Source: Candidatus Gastranaerophilales bacterium
GTDB taxonomy: Bacteria; Cyanobacteriota; Vampirovibrionia; Gastranaerophilales; Gastranaerophilaceae
Direction of reading: 5' to 3'
DNA: 64,000 nt
NCBI GenBank assembly: GCA_944323255.1
Contig: CALURU010000008.1
Coordinates: 45,345 to 109,344 of the forward strand
How positions within the stretch are numbered: position 1 is the first letter of the stretch; each line of letters opens with the position of its first letter. Below the pieces are notes generated by a model that was given only the letters and a program-made list of their open reading frames with translations, was not told where the DNA came from and ran no database searches. Positions 50,087-61,568 of the stretch are shown here, one piece after another. The position numbers and the translations under genes are program-made.

Positions 50087-53000
50087 ATGTCGACAGAATA
50101 TGCAAAAAGAGTAACTCCAATGGGTATACCTAATACTCGTTTGGATGATTTACCGGATTTAATTGACGTGCAGAAAAAATCATTTGAATGGTTTTTAAAA
50201 GAAGGTTTAAAAGAAGAGTTATTGGCTTTTTCTCCTGTAAAAGATTATACAGGTAGATTAGAACTTCATTTCTTGCCAAACTACACGTTTGATAATGCAA
50301 AATATACGGTTGAAGAAGCTCGCATTCATGACGCAACTTATGCAAAGCAGCTTCGTGTAATGGTAAGACTTGTAAACCGTGACAGCGGTGAAATTAAAGA
50401 ACAGGAAGTATACATCGGCGATATTCCTACCATGACTGATAAAGGTACATTTATCGTAAACGGTGCAGAACGTGTTATCGTTTCTCAAATCGTTCGTTCA
50501 CCTGGTGTTTACTTCAAAAGAGAAATCTCTCCTACAGGTAAGAGACTTTACAACGCTACTATGATACCTAACCGCGGGGCATGGTTGAAGATTGAAACAG
50601 ATTCTAACGATATTATTTACGTTAAGATTGATAAAAACAGAAAAATCCTTGCTACAACTTTATTGAAAGCAATGGGTATTACTGTTTCTGAAATGGAGTC
50701 TTTATTCACTCACTTTGAATTTTTAAAGAAAACATTAGATAAAGATACAACAGAAACTACAGATGATGCTTTAATTGATCTGTACAAAAAATTAAGACCG
50801 GGGGATCCGGCTTCTGCTCAAGGCGGACGTCAGATTCTTGAATCAAGATTCTTTGACGAAAAGAAATATGATATCGGTCGTGTAGGACGTTATAAATTAA
50901 ATAAAAAATTAAACCTGAACATTTCTAAGAACCAGAGAACTCTTACTGTTCAGGATATCGTGGCATCAATTGAATACTTAATTAACTTAACTTATGATGA
51001 AGGTTCTCTTGATGATATCGACCACTTAGGAAACAGAAGAATCCGTTCAGTCGGCGAACTTCTTCAAAACCAGTTTAGAGTAGGTTTGTCAAGAATCGAA
51101 AGAATTGTTAAAGAAAGAATGACACTTCAGGATTCTGAAACATTAACTCCATTGAACTTATTAAATACAAAACCGTTAGTGGCTTCTTTGAAAGAATTCT
51201 TCGGTTCTTCTCAGTTGTCACAGTTCATGGACCAGATTAACCCTCTTGCTGAATTAACTCACAAGAGACGTATTTCAGCTTTAGGACCTGGCGGTTTGCA
51301 AAGAGAAAGGGCAGGCTTTGCTGTTCGTGATATTCACCCTTCTCACTACGGTCGTATTTGTCCGATTGAAACACCGGAAGGTCCGAACGCAGGTTTGATA
51401 GGTTCACTTGCTACTCACGCAAGAGTTAACGAATATGGCTTTATTGAGTCTCCGTTCTTTGTTGTAAAAGACGGCAAGGTTACAGATGAAGTTGTTTATA
51501 TGACAGCTGACGAAGATGAAAATTACAGATGTGCTCCGGCTGATGTTCAGTTGAATCCGGACAAAACTTTCAAGGCTGCACAGATTCCTGTTCGTTACAG
51601 ATCAGAATTCATTATGTGCGAATCTTCAAAAGTTGACTATATGGGTGTTTGCCCTATTCAGATTATTTCGGTTGCAACATCTATGATTCCGTTCATTGAA
51701 CACGATGATGCTAACCGTGCTTTGATGGGTTCAAACATGCAGCGTCAATCAGTGCCTCTTCTTATTACGGAAAGACCTGTTGTAGGTACCGGTATGGAAA
51801 GAAGAGTTGCAAAAGACTCAGGTATGGTAGTTTGTGCAAAAGTTGACGGTGTTGTAGAAAGGGTTGTCGGTGAAGAAATCATCATCAGAGATGTTCATGG
51901 AAAACAACATTTACATACATTAATGAAATATGTACGTTCTAATCAGGATACATGTATTAACCAGAAACCGATTGTACACGAAGGTGACAAGGTTCATGCA
52001 GGCGATGTAATAGCCGACGGTGCGTCTACAAGCTGTGGCGAACTTTCAATCGGTAAAAACATTCTGGTAGCGTATATGCCTTGGGAAGGATATAACTTCG
52101 AAGATGCTATCCTGCTTTCAGAAAGATGCGTACATGATGATATATTCACATCAGTTCACATTGAAAAATTGGAAATTGATGCAAGACAAACAAAACTTGG
52201 ACCGGAAGAAATCACAAGAGAAATTCCGAACGTTTCGGAAGAAGCTCTGAGACACCTTGACGAACGCGGTATTGTTCGTATCGGTGCAAGAGTTTACGCT
52301 GATGACATTCTAGTCGGTAAAGTTACTCCAAAGGGTGAATCAGAACATCCGCCTGAAGAAAAACTTTTAAGAGCAATCTTTGCTGAAAAAGCAAGAGATG
52401 TAAAAGATAACTCATTAAGAGTTCCTCACGGTGAAGGCGGTAGAGTACTTGATGTTAAAGTCTTTGACAGAGAAAAAGGTGATGAATTACCTCCTGGAGC
52501 TAACACAGTTATAAGAGTTTACATCGCTCAAAAACGTAAAGTTTCTGTAGGTGATAAACTTTCAGGACGTCACGGAAACAAAGGTATTGTTTCAAGAATT
52601 CTTCCAAAAGAAGATATGCCGTTCTTACCTGATGGTACTCCGGTAGATATCGTATTGAACCCTCTTGGTGTTCCTTCCCGTATGAACGTTGGTCAAACTT
52701 ATGAATGCTTACTCGGTTTAGCAGCATACTTGACCGGTGAACACTATGAAGCTCCGTCTTTTGATGAAAGATATGGTGACAACCAGTCTGAAATCGCTAC
52801 AAAGGCTGAACTTTTAAGAGGTATTAAAGAATCAGGCTGTGACTGGGTAAGAGAAGACGGTAAAGTTTATCTTATCGATGGCAGAACAGGTGAACCTTTT
52901 GATGAACCGATTGCGGTTGGTTTATCTTACATCCTGAAACTTGTTCACCTTGTTGATGATAAGATTCACGCACGTTCAACAGGTCCTTACTCATTAGTTA

Positions 53001-53401
53001 CTCAACAGCCATTAGGTGGTAAGGCACAGTTCGGAGGACAAAGATTCGGAGAAATGGAAGTTTGGGCATTGGAAGCTTACGGCGCTGCTTATACTCTGCA
53101 AGAAATGTTAACTATTAAATCAGACGATGTTAACGGCCGTAACAGAGCTTATGAAGCAATCGTTAAGGGCGACAATATCCCTAGACCTGGTATTCCTGAA
53201 TCATTTAAGGTACTTGTAAGAGAATTGCAAAGTATCGGTTTAGATATTACAGTTGCTAAGAAAAACGGTGTTGAAGTAGACTTAATGTCTGATATGGATG
53301 ATTTAAGAAAATCAGCTCCAAAAAGAACATTATCAGATATTGATTCAGAGTTGTTAAATATTAACTTCTTTGATACTTCTGCGACACTGGGTGAAATATA
53401 A
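50087..53401 (+). CDS. rpoB: DNA-directed RNA polymerase beta subunit
   Basis: 1104 residues, the compact cyanobacterial/Gram-positive size (E. coli has 1342). The N-terminus has [14 protein letters not shown]. The rifampicin region is visible as [25 protein letters not shown]. Later motifs include S-G-R-H-G-N-K-G and [15 protein letters not shown]. Codon use is less AT-biased than neighbours, as expected for high expression. rpoC1 follows 12 bp later. rplJ-rplL are not upstream. Confidence 0.98.
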   Translation: MSTEYAKRVTPMGIPNTRLDDLPDLIDVQKKSFEWFLKEGLKEELLAFSPVKDYTGRLELHFLPNYTFDNAKYTVEEARIHDATYAKQLRVMVRLVNRDSGEIKEQEVYIGDIPTMTDKGTFIVNGAERVIVSQIVRSPGVYFKREISPTGKRLYNATMIPNRGAWLKIETDSNDIIYVKIDKNRKILATTLLKAMGITVSEMESLFTHFEFLKKTLDKDTTETTDDALIDLYKKLRPGDPASAQGGRQILESRFFDEKKYDIGRVGRYKLNKKLNLNISKNQRTLTVQDIVASIEYLINLTYDEGSLDDIDHLGNRRIRSVGELLQNQFRVGLSRIERIVKERMTLQDSETLTPLNLLNTKPLVASLKEFFGSSQLSQFMDQINPLAELTHKRRISALGPGGLQRERAGFAVRDIHPSHYGRICPIETPEGPNAGLIGSLATHARVNEYGFIESPFFVVKDGKVTDEVVYMTADEDENYRCAPADVQLNPDKTFKAAQIPVRYRSEFIMCESSKVDYMGVCPIQIISVATSMIPFIEHDDANRALMGSNMQRQSVPLLITERPVVGTGMERRVAKDSGMVVCAKVDGVVERVVGEEIIIRDVHGKQHLHTLMKYVRSNQDTCINQKPIVHEGDKVHAGDVIADGASTSCGELSIGKNILVAYMPWEGYNFEDAILLSERCVHDDIFTSVHIEKLEIDARQTKLGPEEITREIPNVSEEALRHLDERGIVRIGARVYADDILVGKVTPKGESEHPPEEKLLRAIFAEKARDVKDNSLRVPHGEGGRVLDVKVFDREKGDELPPGANTVIRVYIAQKRKVSVGDKLSGRHGNKGIVSRILPKEDMPFLPDGTPVDIVLNPLGVPSRMNVGQTYECLLGLAAYLTGEHYEAPSFDERYGDNQSEIATKAELLRGIKESGCDWVREDGKVYLIDGRTGEPFDEPIAVGLSYILKLVHLVDDKIHARSTGPYSLVTQQPLGGKAQFGGQRFGEMEVWALEAYGAAYTLQEMLTIKSDDVNGRNRAYEAIVKGDNIPRPGIPESFKVLVRELQSIGLDITVAKKNGVEVDLMSDMDDLRKSAPKRTLSDIDSELLNINFFDTSATLGEI

Positions 53402-53413
53402 GGAGATAGAAAA

Positions 53414-55123
53414 TTGTCTACAAGTATTGATTATTTTGATTATATACGCATAAGTATCGCTTCACCAGAAAGAATTTTGAAGTGGTCTTATGGCGAGGTT
53501 ACAAAACCTGAAACTATAAATTATAGAACCTTAAAACCTGAACGTGATGGTCTTTTCTGCGAAAGAATCTTTGGACCTACAAAGGACTGGGAATGCTATT
53601 GCGGAAAATACAAACGAGTTCGTCATAAAGGTATCATTTGTGAAAGATGCGGTGTTGAAGTTACTGATTCAAAAGTAAGGCGTCACAGAATGGGACACAT
53701 TAAGCTTGCAGCTCCTGTATCTCACATCTGGTTCTTAAAAGGTATTCCTTCATATTTAGGTTTACTTCTTGATATGACCTTGAAGGATTTGGAACAAGTT
53801 ATTTATTTCAATAACTATGTTGTAATTGATCCTGCAGACAGCCCGTTCAAGAAATTGCAGCTTCTTTCAGAAGAAGAATATGAAGACTTCATTATGGAAA
53901 ATGAAGAATCAAAATTAGAAGTAGGAATCGGTGCGGAAGCTATTAAAAAGTTGCTTGGCGAAATCAATATCCATGAATTGGCTGATGAAATCAGAACAGA
54001 GCTTGCAGGTCATGTAACTTCTGTTCAGAGAAAAGGTAAGTTAATTAAGAGATTAAGATTACTTGATTCATTGATCTCATCAGAAACTGATCCTACCTGG
54101 ATGATTATGGATGTGCTTCCTGTAACTCCTCCTGATTTGAGACCAATGGTTCAGCTGGACGGCGGAAGATTTGCTACATCTGATTTAAATGACTTATACA
54201 GAAGAGTTATTAACAGAAACAACCGTTTGCAAAGATTATTAGAAATGGGTGCTCCTGAAATTATCGTTAGAAACGAAAAACGTATGCTGCAGGAAGCTGT
54301 TGATGCTCTTATTGATAACGGCAGACGCGGAAGAACTGTTGTAGGTCCTAATAACAGAGCTCTGAAATCTTTATCTAATATTATTGAAGGTAAACAGGGT
54401 CGTTTCCGTCAAAACTTGTTAGGTAAACGTGTTGACTACTCTGGTCGTTCAGTAATCGTTGTTGGTCCTTCACTTAAACTTAACCAGTGCGGTTTGCCGA
54501 AAGAAATGGCTATAGAATTATTCAAGCCTTTTGTTGTTAATAAATTGATTGAAAGAGGATTCGTTCAGAATATCAAATCCGCTAAGAAAATGATTGAAAG
54601 ATCTGATGCTAAGGTTTGGGATATTCTGGAAGAAATTATCGACGGACATCCGGTATTATTGAACCGTGCTCCGACCCTTCACAGATTAGGTATTCAGGCA
54701 TTTGAACCTAAATTGGTAGAAGGTCGTGCAATTCAGCTTCACCCGCTTGTATGTACAGCATTTAACGCCGACTTTGATGGTGACCAAATGGCTGTTCACG
54801 TACCACTTTCAATTGAAGCTCAAACTGAAGCTAGAATGCTTATGCTGGCTACTAATAATATTTTGGCTCCAGCAAACGGCAAGCCTATCATTACTCACTC
54901 ACAAGATATGGTTCTAGGACTTTACTATTTAACAATATTAAAGAATCCTGAACAGGAAGTTAAGGGTTATTTCTACAGCTTTGAAGACGCTATTGCAGCA
55001 CTTGAAGCAAAAGTTATTACTCTTCATGATAAAATTGTAGTTCGTGACGAAAAAGGTAAGAGAATAGAGACTACAGTTGGTAGAATCATATTCAATGAAG
55101 CTGTTAGAAAAGCATTGGCTTAA
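53414..55123 (+). CDS. rpoC1: RNA polymerase gamma subunit (N-terminal part of beta-prime)
   Basis: 569 residues from a TTG start, with AGGAGAT upstream. It contains the first zinc site (C-Y-C-G ... C-E-R-C-G) and the catalytic N-A-D-F-D-G-D at 451-457, whose aspartates bind the active-site magnesium. It ends after the G-R-I-I-F-N region; the rest of beta-prime is encoded by rpoC2 after a 46-bp gap with its own ribosome site. The split is a cyanobacterial hallmark, not a frameshift: stop, gap and new start are clean. Confidence 0.97.
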   Translation: MSTSIDYFDYIRISIASPERILKWSYGEVTKPETINYRTLKPERDGLFCERIFGPTKDWECYCGKYKRVRHKGIICERCGVEVTDSKVRRHRMGHIKLAAPVSHIWFLKGIPSYLGLLLDMTLKDLEQVIYFNNYVVIDPADSPFKKLQLLSEEEYEDFIMENEESKLEVGIGAEAIKKLLGEINIHELADEIRTELAGHVTSVQRKGKLIKRLRLLDSLISSETDPTWMIMDVLPVTPPDLRPMVQLDGGRFATSDLNDLYRRVINRNNRLQRLLEMGAPEIIVRNEKRMLQEAVDALIDNGRRGRTVVGPNNRALKSLSNIIEGKQGRFRQNLLGKRVDYSGRSVIVVGPSLKLNQCGLPKEMAIELFKPFVVNKLIERGFVQNIKSAKKMIERSDAKVWDILEEIIDGHPVLLNRAPTLHRLGIQAFEPKLVEGRAIQLHPLVCTAFNADFDGDQMAVHVPLSIEAQTEARMLMLATNNILAPANGKPIITHSQDMVLGLYYLTILKNPEQEVKGYFYSFEDAIAALEAKVITLHDKIVVRDEKGKRIETTVGRIIFNEAVRKALA

Positions 55124-55169
55124 TCAGTTCAATATATAAATTAATAGAGAAATTGAGGTATATATAAAT

Positions 55170-58100
55170 ATGGAAAATACTTATACACATGCAAAAACTC
55201 ACACTCTTGAGTTCATTAACAAGCAAATGGACAAAAAGGGCTTGAATAAGTTGCTTGCTCAAATATATCTTGAGTTTGGCGGTGCAAAAACAGCTGAACT
55301 CGCAGATACATTAAAGAATTTGGGTTACAAGTATGCAACAAAATCAGGTGTAACTATTTCTATTGCAGATCTTACAGTTCCGGAGTCAAAGAAGGAATTG
55401 TTAAAAGAAGCTGAAGCAGAAATAGAAAAGTCAACAAACAGATACCTAAAAGGTGAAATTACTGAAGTTGAAAGATATACAAAGGTTATTGATACCTGGT
55501 CTGAAACAACCGCAAGATTGACAGAACAGGTTGTTGAAAACTTTGATAAATTAAATCCTGTATATATGATGGCATTCTCAGGAGCAAGAGGTAATTTATC
55601 CCAGGTATCACAGTTAGTTGGTATGAGAGGCTTGATGGCTGACGCACAGGGGCAAATTGTTGACATGCCAATTACTTCTAACTTTAAAGAAGGTTTGTCA
55701 GTTACAGAGTACATTATTTCATCTTATGGTGCACGTAAAGGACTGGTAGATACAGCTCTTAAAACAGCAGACTCTGGTTACTTAACAAGACGTCTTGTTG
55801 ACGTAGCACAAGATGTAATTATCAGAGATACTGATTGCGGTACTGATAAATTTATAAATATGAAGCCTATCTGCGATGGTGATAATGTTATTGTTCCGTT
55901 GATTGACAGACTTTTAGGCAGAACTGTTGCTCAGGATATTTTTGATGAAGACGGAACTACATTGTTAGTAGCTAAGAATACAACAATGGACAGAAAAGAC
56001 ATCAAGAAGATTTCTCACTTAAATCTTCAAGAGTTGAAAGTTCGTTCAGGCTTAACCTGCGGTCTTGAGTATGGTGTATGTCAAAAGTGTTACGGTTGGG
56101 CAATGACAACCCAGAAACTCGTTGATGTTGGGGAAGCTATTGGTATTATTGCAGCACAATCAATTGGTGAACCTGGTACACAGTTGACAATGAGAACTTT
56201 CCATACAGGTGGTGCTGTTGGAGTTAAAGAAGCTACAAAAGAAATTCACGCAGCAGAAGCAGGTACTGTTGAATCTAAACTAAAAACCAGAGAACTTAGA
56301 ACACGTCATGGTGATGTTGTAAGGGTTTCCATTTATGAAGCAGAAATTGAAGTTAAAGGTGCTAAAAAATCTACAACATATCATATTCCAGCTGGTGCAA
56401 CAGTATTTTTCGAAGATGGTATGAAAGTTGAAAAGAACTTCAAACTGGCAGAATTTAAACCAACTGCTACTGATTCAGGTCGTTTGACGGAAAAAGCTAC
56501 AAAAGATATTAATGCTGATATGTCAGGTATGGTTCTTTTTGAAGACTTTGTTGCTGACGAAAAGAAAGACAGACAAGGTAATATTTCAAGAACAGCCAAT
56601 AAAAATGGTATTGTATGGATAATAGGTGGTGATGTTTATAACCTTCCTGGCGGTTCAAAGGTATTGGTTGCAGATGAACAAAAAGTAAAAGCCGGTGATA
56701 AGCTCGCAGAAACAATAATGATTTCTGAACACGGTGGTGAAGTCCGTTATTCAGAAGATTTGGTCGTAGAAGAGGTTAAGTCGGGTAAGAACAAAATTAA
56801 TAAGATTGTTCAAGGTAAAGAAATTACAATTGTAATTGCTTCATTAACTCCTGCAAATGCATCTTTTGAACAAACCAAGAAAGAACAATTGTGGACGGTT
56901 AAGAAGACCGGTGAAAAATATATTGTTAAAGCTCCGATTGATACAACTGTTGAAAACGGTATGATTATAGCAGAGCTTGTTGATGATGAATGTTCTGTTT
57001 CTTCATCAGGTGAAATTAAATACGTAGATGTTGAAGTTGATGAAAATCAAATTGTAACAAAACCTGGTAATATAGTATTTGTACCTGAAGAAGTTCACCA
57101 GATAAACAAAGATTCGTCTTTAAAAATGGTTGATAACGGAACTTTTGTTACTGCTGGTACTGAGGTAGTAAAAGATGTTTACTGCCACATTGACGGTATC
57201 GTTGAATTTAAAGAATTCAATGAAGTTATTCATGAAGTAACAATTAGACCTGGTGAAGTACATACTTTATCAAGTGTATCAGAACTTAAGGTTGAAGAAG
57301 GTTCAGTCGTTGAAGCAGGTACAACCATTGCAAAAGGTATCAAAGCTAATGAAACTTCTATTGTAACTATAATGGAAATGGATTTTGATGATCTGGATAT
57401 TGATGATTTGGATGAAGAAATTGATACTTCCGCTTTAGAAGAAGAATCATTGGAAGATAAACCTATTCAAATTCTCGTAAGACCTGTTCAGCCAATGTTT
57501 ATTGAACAGAGAGATGTTTCGATTCAGTTCAATACAACGGATGAATTGATTAATATTGTTCCTGTTACACAGCTACAATATAAAGATGGTGCAAGAGTTA
57601 GAAATCTTGATGGTGCTACATTGACGAGAACTAGCTTAGTTTTACAAATGCAAGGATACTTATCTCATCTTAAAGGTCTGGTAGAATTAGATGAAAAAGG
57701 TGAGTTAAAAATTGTTGTACTTGAAACATTAATCGTACGTCGTGAATTAGAAGGTAATTCTAAACTTAATAGTTCATTGCAAACTGAACTTTTGGTTGAA
57801 AACGGTCAAGTGATTGCTGCAAAAACTCCAATTGCAAAAACGGAAGTTCTTGCTCTTAATGATGGTGTTGCTTCAATTAAGGGTGAAGTAAGCGAATCAA
57901 GACGATTGTTATTGAATAGTGAAAATTTTGAAACAAAAATTGACACTAAATCAAAACCAACAGTTAAAAAAGGTGATTTTATAAAACTTGATGCAGTACT
58001 TGCAGAATCTGGTGAAGCCGCAACTGTTTCTGGAAAAATTGTTGATGTTACACCGAAATCAGTAACAATTAGAAATGGTCGTCCTTACTTAATCAGTCCT

Positions 58101-59030
58101 GGTACAATGTTGCAGGTAGAAGAAGGTTCTCTTGTACAAAGAGGTGATATGTTAGCAACTCTTGTATTTGAAAGAGAAAAAACAGGTGATATCGTTCAAG
58201 GTTTGCCAAGAGTAGAAGAACTATTGGAAGCAAGAAAACCAAAAGATTGTGCTATTTTGGCTGAAACTGATGGTGTTGCTGAAATTGAAATTGAGGATGA
58301 GGTTCCAAGATTATTCCTTGTTACTGAAGGCGGTAGTAGAACCGAAATTAAATTTGCAATTGATGCAAGCATTGTTGTTCAAAATAAACAGAAAATTAAA
58401 AAGGGGCAGCCTTTAACAAGCGGTCCATTGAATCCGCATGATGTAATAAGACTTTGCGGTCCGGAAGAAGCGCAACAGTATTTGGTAGACGAAGTTCAAA
58501 GAGTTTATCGTTCTCAAGGTGTAGAAATTGCTGATAAACATATTGAAATTATCGTTCGTCAGATGACTAAGAAGGTTCGTGTTGTTGATTCTGGTGATAC
58601 AAATCTCTTACCTGGTGAGCTTGTAGAAGTTCAGATTTTTGAAAATGAAAATAAGGCTGTAAGAGAACACGGTGGTCAGGAAGCTACTTGTGAGTATATG
58701 CTTCTTGGTATTACAAAGGCATCTTTGAATACTGAAAGCTTTATTTCAGCAGCTTCATTCCAGGAAACAACAAGAATTCTTACAGAAGCAGCCGTAGAAG
58801 GTAAGAAAGACTTGTTAAGAGGTTTGAAAGAGAATGTTATTATCGGTCGTTTAATTCCTGCTGGTACAGGCTTCCATCATTTAACATACGCAAGTGAAGA
58901 ACGTGATAGAGAAGCTCAGAAACGTGCTGCTCAAAGAAATCAGGCAAGAAAGCCTGCTGCTATTCTTGAGGAAATTGAAGGCATGTTCGGTGCTCCTGAA
59001 TTAACTTCTGATGATAGTAATTCAAATTAA
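55170..59030 (+). CDS. rpoC2: RNA polymerase beta-prime subunit C-terminal part, with large trigger-loop insertion
   Basis: 1286 residues. The bridge helix/trigger region has R-G-N-L-S-Q-V-S-Q-L-V-G-M-R-G and the second zinc site (C-G-L-E-Y-G-V-C-Q-K-C). The trigger loop A-Q-S-I-G-E-P-G-T-Q-L-T-M-R-T-F-H-T-G-G is at about 330-350. About 650 residues of repeated beta modules follow (G-x-V-V-x-A-G-T-x-I-A-like), before G-L-P-R-V-E-E-L-L-E-A-R at about 1010. This matches the cyanobacterial SI3 insertion in place and size. A strong terminator follows. Confidence 0.96.
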   Translation: MENTYTHAKTHTLEFINKQMDKKGLNKLLAQIYLEFGGAKTAELADTLKNLGYKYATKSGVTISIADLTVPESKKELLKEAEAEIEKSTNRYLKGEITEVERYTKVIDTWSETTARLTEQVVENFDKLNPVYMMAFSGARGNLSQVSQLVGMRGLMADAQGQIVDMPITSNFKEGLSVTEYIISSYGARKGLVDTALKTADSGYLTRRLVDVAQDVIIRDTDCGTDKFINMKPICDGDNVIVPLIDRLLGRTVAQDIFDEDGTTLLVAKNTTMDRKDIKKISHLNLQELKVRSGLTCGLEYGVCQKCYGWAMTTQKLVDVGEAIGIIAAQSIGEPGTQLTMRTFHTGGAVGVKEATKEIHAAEAGTVESKLKTRELRTRHGDVVRVSIYEAEIEVKGAKKSTTYHIPAGATVFFEDGMKVEKNFKLAEFKPTATDSGRLTEKATKDINADMSGMVLFEDFVADEKKDRQGNISRTANKNGIVWIIGGDVYNLPGGSKVLVADEQKVKAGDKLAETIMISEHGGEVRYSEDLVVEEVKSGKNKINKIVQGKEITIVIASLTPANASFEQTKKEQLWTVKKTGEKYIVKAPIDTTVENGMIIAELVDDECSVSSSGEIKYVDVEVDENQIVTKPGNIVFVPEEVHQINKDSSLKMVDNGTFVTAGTEVVKDVYCHIDGIVEFKEFNEVIHEVTIRPGEVHTLSSVSELKVEEGSVVEAGTTIAKGIKANETSIVTIMEMDFDDLDIDDLDEEIDTSALEEESLEDKPIQILVRPVQPMFIEQRDVSIQFNTTDELINIVPVTQLQYKDGARVRNLDGATLTRTSLVLQMQGYLSHLKGLVELDEKGELKIVVLETLIVRRELEGNSKLNSSLQTELLVENGQVIAAKTPIAKTEVLALNDGVASIKGEVSESRRLLLNSENFETKIDTKSKPTVKKGDFIKLDAVLAESGEAATVSGKIVDVTPKSVTIRNGRPYLISPGTMLQVEEGSLVQRGDMLATLVFEREKTGDIVQGLPRVEELLEARKPKDCAILAETDGVAEIEIEDEVPRLFLVTEGGSRTEIKFAIDASIVVQNKQKIKKGQPLTSGPLNPHDVIRLCGPEEAQQYLVDEVQRVYRSQGVEIADKHIEIIVRQMTKKVRVVDSGDTNLLPGELVEVQIFENENKAVREHGGQEATCEYMLLGITKASLNTESFISAASFQETTRILTEAAVEGKKDLLRGLKENVIIGRLIPAGTGFHHLTYASEERDREAQKRAAQRNQARKPAAILEEIEGMFGAPELTSDDSNSN

Positions 59031-59050
59031 CATATTAAGAGAGATAAATA

Positions 59051-59084
59051 AAAGACCGCAGATTTTAATCGGCGGTCTTTTTGT
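59051..59084 (+). terminator. Intrinsic terminator of the rpoBC operon
   Basis: AAAGACCGC and GCGGTCTTT stem around 12 bases, then TTTTTG. It separates rpoC2 from tig. Confidence 0.88.
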
Positions 59085-59181
59085 TATGTCGTTATTTGTA
59101 TAAAAGCCTCAATACCTTTACAATATCCTCTGTTTGTAGTAGTTTTGTATTGTAAAGAGTATTGAAAAAGAGGATTATAAA

Positions 59182-60474
59182 ATGAAAACAACTATTGAAA
59201 AACAACCTGAAAATGTAGTTAAGGTTGATATTGAAATTCCGGCAAAGGATGCTGTAAGTTATTACAATAATGCTGCAAAGAGGCTTGCGCAGTATGTAAA
59301 TATTCCTGGTTTTAGAAAGGGAAAAGCACCAAGAAATGTTGTTGAACAAAATATTGGTGAAGATAGAATTAAGCATGAAGCTTTAGAGAATGCTTTGCCT
59401 AGAATTTTTTCTGATGTAATTAAAGAAAATGATTTTGATGTAGTAGCTCAACCTTATGTTGAGTCCTATGATTATAAAATTGGTGAAGATTTAAAAATTG
59501 TAGCAAAAATTGAATTAAGACCGGATGTTACTCTAGGTCAATATAAAGGTTTAAAAATTGAAGTTGAGGCTTATAAAATACCGGAGGATGCTTTGCAGAA
59601 GTCTATTGATGGTCTATTGGAACAACATGCATCAAGTGTTATTGTAACGGATAGAAAAACAGTTGCAACTGATACCATAGTCTTTGATTTTGAAGGTTTT
59701 GCCAATGGTGAAAAAATAGAACACGGTGATGCAAAAAATTTCACCCTCGATTTAGCACATTCCAGCTTTATTCCAGGTTTTGCAGAACAGTTAGTGGATA
59801 GAGCTCTAGGAGAAGAGTTTGAAATAAACGTAACATTTCCAGAAGAATATCATGAAAAGAAATTGGCTGGAAAACCTGCTGTATTTAAATGTAAAATTAA
59901 TGAGATAAAATCAAGAGTTTTACCGGAACTAACGGATGAATTTGTTCAAAAAGTAGGTCCTTTTAAAACAGTGGATGATTTAAAAGCTGATATTCAACAG
60001 TATTTAGATAGACAGAAAGCTGATATTGATAGAGTAAATTCTGAAAAGGCTATTTTCGAAAAGATATCTAATGATGCAAAAGTTGATATTCAGCAGTCAA
60101 TGATTGACAGAGAAGCTGATCAACTTGCAGAAGAATACAAGCAAAAACTTTCAATGCAAGGATTCACTTGGGAACAGGCAGTAGAAGCTCAGGGATATGA
60201 AAATATTATGAATAGCTTGAAAGAGGATGCTGCTGTAAGAGTTAAAAACTCTCTTGTAATAGATAAGATTGCAAAAGAAGAGAAAATTGTTGTATCTCAG
60301 GATGAGTTTGGCGCTAAATTGGCAGAATTAAGCAAAGCATATCAGATTGATCCTAATACAATGATAAAGCAGCTTTCTCAAACACCAGGAGTGTTTAATG
60401 CAATTTCTCATCAAGCATTGAATGAAAAAGTTACAAAATTTCTAGCAGATAATAACACTGTAGAATTGAAGTAG
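59182..60474 (+). CDS. tig: Trigger factor, ribosome-associated chaperone/prolyl isomerase
   Basis: 430 residues, normal length. The N-terminal ribosome-binding signature is G-F-R-K-G-K-A-P (about 46-53). The FKBP-type domain follows (V-F-D-F-E-G-F-A-N-G, F-I-P-G-F-A-E-Q-L). The C-terminal chaperone arms are helical. It binds near ribosomal protein L23 at the exit tunnel. Monocistronic between two terminators; clpP and clpX, often next to tig, are not downstream. Confidence 0.96.
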   Translation: MKTTIEKQPENVVKVDIEIPAKDAVSYYNNAAKRLAQYVNIPGFRKGKAPRNVVEQNIGEDRIKHEALENALPRIFSDVIKENDFDVVAQPYVESYDYKIGEDLKIVAKIELRPDVTLGQYKGLKIEVEAYKIPEDALQKSIDGLLEQHASSVIVTDRKTVATDTIVFDFEGFANGEKIEHGDAKNFTLDLAHSSFIPGFAEQLVDRALGEEFEINVTFPEEYHEKKLAGKPAVFKCKINEIKSRVLPELTDEFVQKVGPFKTVDDLKADIQQYLDRQKADIDRVNSEKAIFEKISNDAKVDIQQSMIDREADQLAEEYKQKLSMQGFTWEQAVEAQGYENIMNSLKEDAAVRVKNSLVIDKIAKEEKIVVSQDEFGAKLAELSKAYQIDPNTMIKQLSQTPGVFNAISHQALNEKVTKFLADNNTVELK

Positions 60475-60485
60475 GTGATATATAA

Positions 60486-60526
60486 AAGAAGGTGCGGAGT
60501 TGAGAATCGACTCCGCACCTTCTTTT
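60486..60526. terminator. Strong bidirectional terminator after tig
   Basis: AGAAGGTGCGGAGT pairs with ACTCCGCACCTTCT over 14 bp, with A-run and T-run on either side. It ends tig and, on the other strand, the DUF3326 gene. Confidence 0.92.
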
Positions 60527-61476
60527 TACCCAAAAAGTTTATGAAATAAGTCAGAGTACGTTTCACAGATAATACATTTGTTAAGAAAATTATCCGGTGA
60601 AACGTTTAAGACAGTAGAGTTTTCCTTTATGGTATAAACAGGTTTATTTCGTTTTATCATTTCAAGTACCGGAATACAGCCTATTGAATTATGAGGCAGG
60701 ACTAAAAAGTCAATATCATCAATTTTAAACCCATCTGTTTTAGATAGTTTTGGAGCTTGACTTAATCCTAAAAGAATACACGGAAGAAATGTTGGTGTAA
60801 TGTATTCAGCAGCGCATCTTGAATCTACAAGATTTGTGTTTATTGTTAAATCATCGAATGCAGGTGCGTGGGCAGAGGGAATATTCAATTCTTTAGAAAT
60901 ATAGTGCGATATAATAGCTTCAACTCCGCCGACAGGGTCGACACCGATACCGTTAGCATAGTCATCACCTTGTTCATCAGGGAAACGGCATACAATTGCA
61001 ATTGCATCAGCTCCGCATTTTAATAATTTATTAGCAGCCTTTTTAAGCGTTGCTAAATTACTGACATTTCCCATTGAGACACCTGATTTGTTTATAAAGA
61101 AATCAACACCTACATTTTCATCGGTTATTTCAAGTCCGCAAATGTTTGTCCCATAAACTGTTTTTACGGCATTTATTGTATTGAGATGTACGTTTAAAAC
61201 AGGTTTTGGAATAGCTTTGTCAAAAATAACGCCTATAGAATTATTACATGCAGGAAGCAGATTCAAATTGCCCCTGAAAAATTCATCAAGCGCATATCCT
61301 TCAACATATAACATATTATCTGTAATTCCGGAAAAACAAGCGGCATTTACGACATTGGGATTTACAATGAGCTTGCATTTTGACGCAAATTTTCTAGCCC
61401 AATAACTTGCATCACCTGCAAAACCGCCTATTGAAGCGCCAATTCCTGTTGGTATAATAAATGCTCCTGTAACCAT
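60526..61476 (-). CDS. DUF3326 family protein, cyanobacterial type
   Basis: 316 residues from the ATG at 61476. The N-terminus A-F-I-I-P-T-G-I-G-A-S-I-G-G-F-A-G-D-A and later Y-V-E-G-Y-A-L-D and the G-V-D-P-V-G-G-V-E-A block are the DUF3326 pattern I know from cyanobacteria. Function is unknown; the fold is probably alpha/beta. An upstream in-frame TTG at 61521 is unlikely, because a good promoter lies right before 61476. Confidence 0.85.
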   Translation of the reverse strand: MVTGAFIIPTGIGASIGGFAGDASYWARKFASKCKLIVNPNVVNAACFSGITDNMLYVEGYALDEFFRGNLNLLPACNNSIGVIFDKAIPKPVLNVHLNTINAVKTVYGTNICGLEITDENVGVDFFINKSGVSMGNVSNLATLKKAANKLLKCGADAIAIVCRFPDEQGDDYANGIGVDPVGGVEAIISHYISKELNIPSAHAPAFDDLTINTNLVDSRCAAEYITPTFLPCILLGLSQAPKLSKTDGFKIDDIDFLVLPHNSIGCIPVLEMIKRNKPVYTIKENSTVLNVSPDNFLNKCIICETYSDLFHKLFG

Positions 61477-61483
61477 AGTTTTA

Positions 61484-61512
61484 ATTATATTATGGACAGT
61501 TTTATATTGCAA
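61484..61512 (-). promoter_or_regulatory. Promoter abutting the DUF3326 start (leaderless mRNA candidate)
   Basis: On the minus strand: TTGCAA, exactly 17 bp, TATAAT, seven bases, ATG. Initiation would fall at the start codon. No Shine-Dalgarno is present. Confidence 0.55.
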
Positions 61513-61568
61513 AATAATCAACTGTATTGTAAAATTAGAAGTATAATTTAAAAGGTATTAGAGAGTAC

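Noticed and set aside
53414..59030. rpoC looks broken into two genes, as if frameshifted
   Set aside because: There is a clean stop, a 46-bp gap and a new start, and the split point and large insert match the cyanobacterial rpoC1/rpoC2 arrangement.
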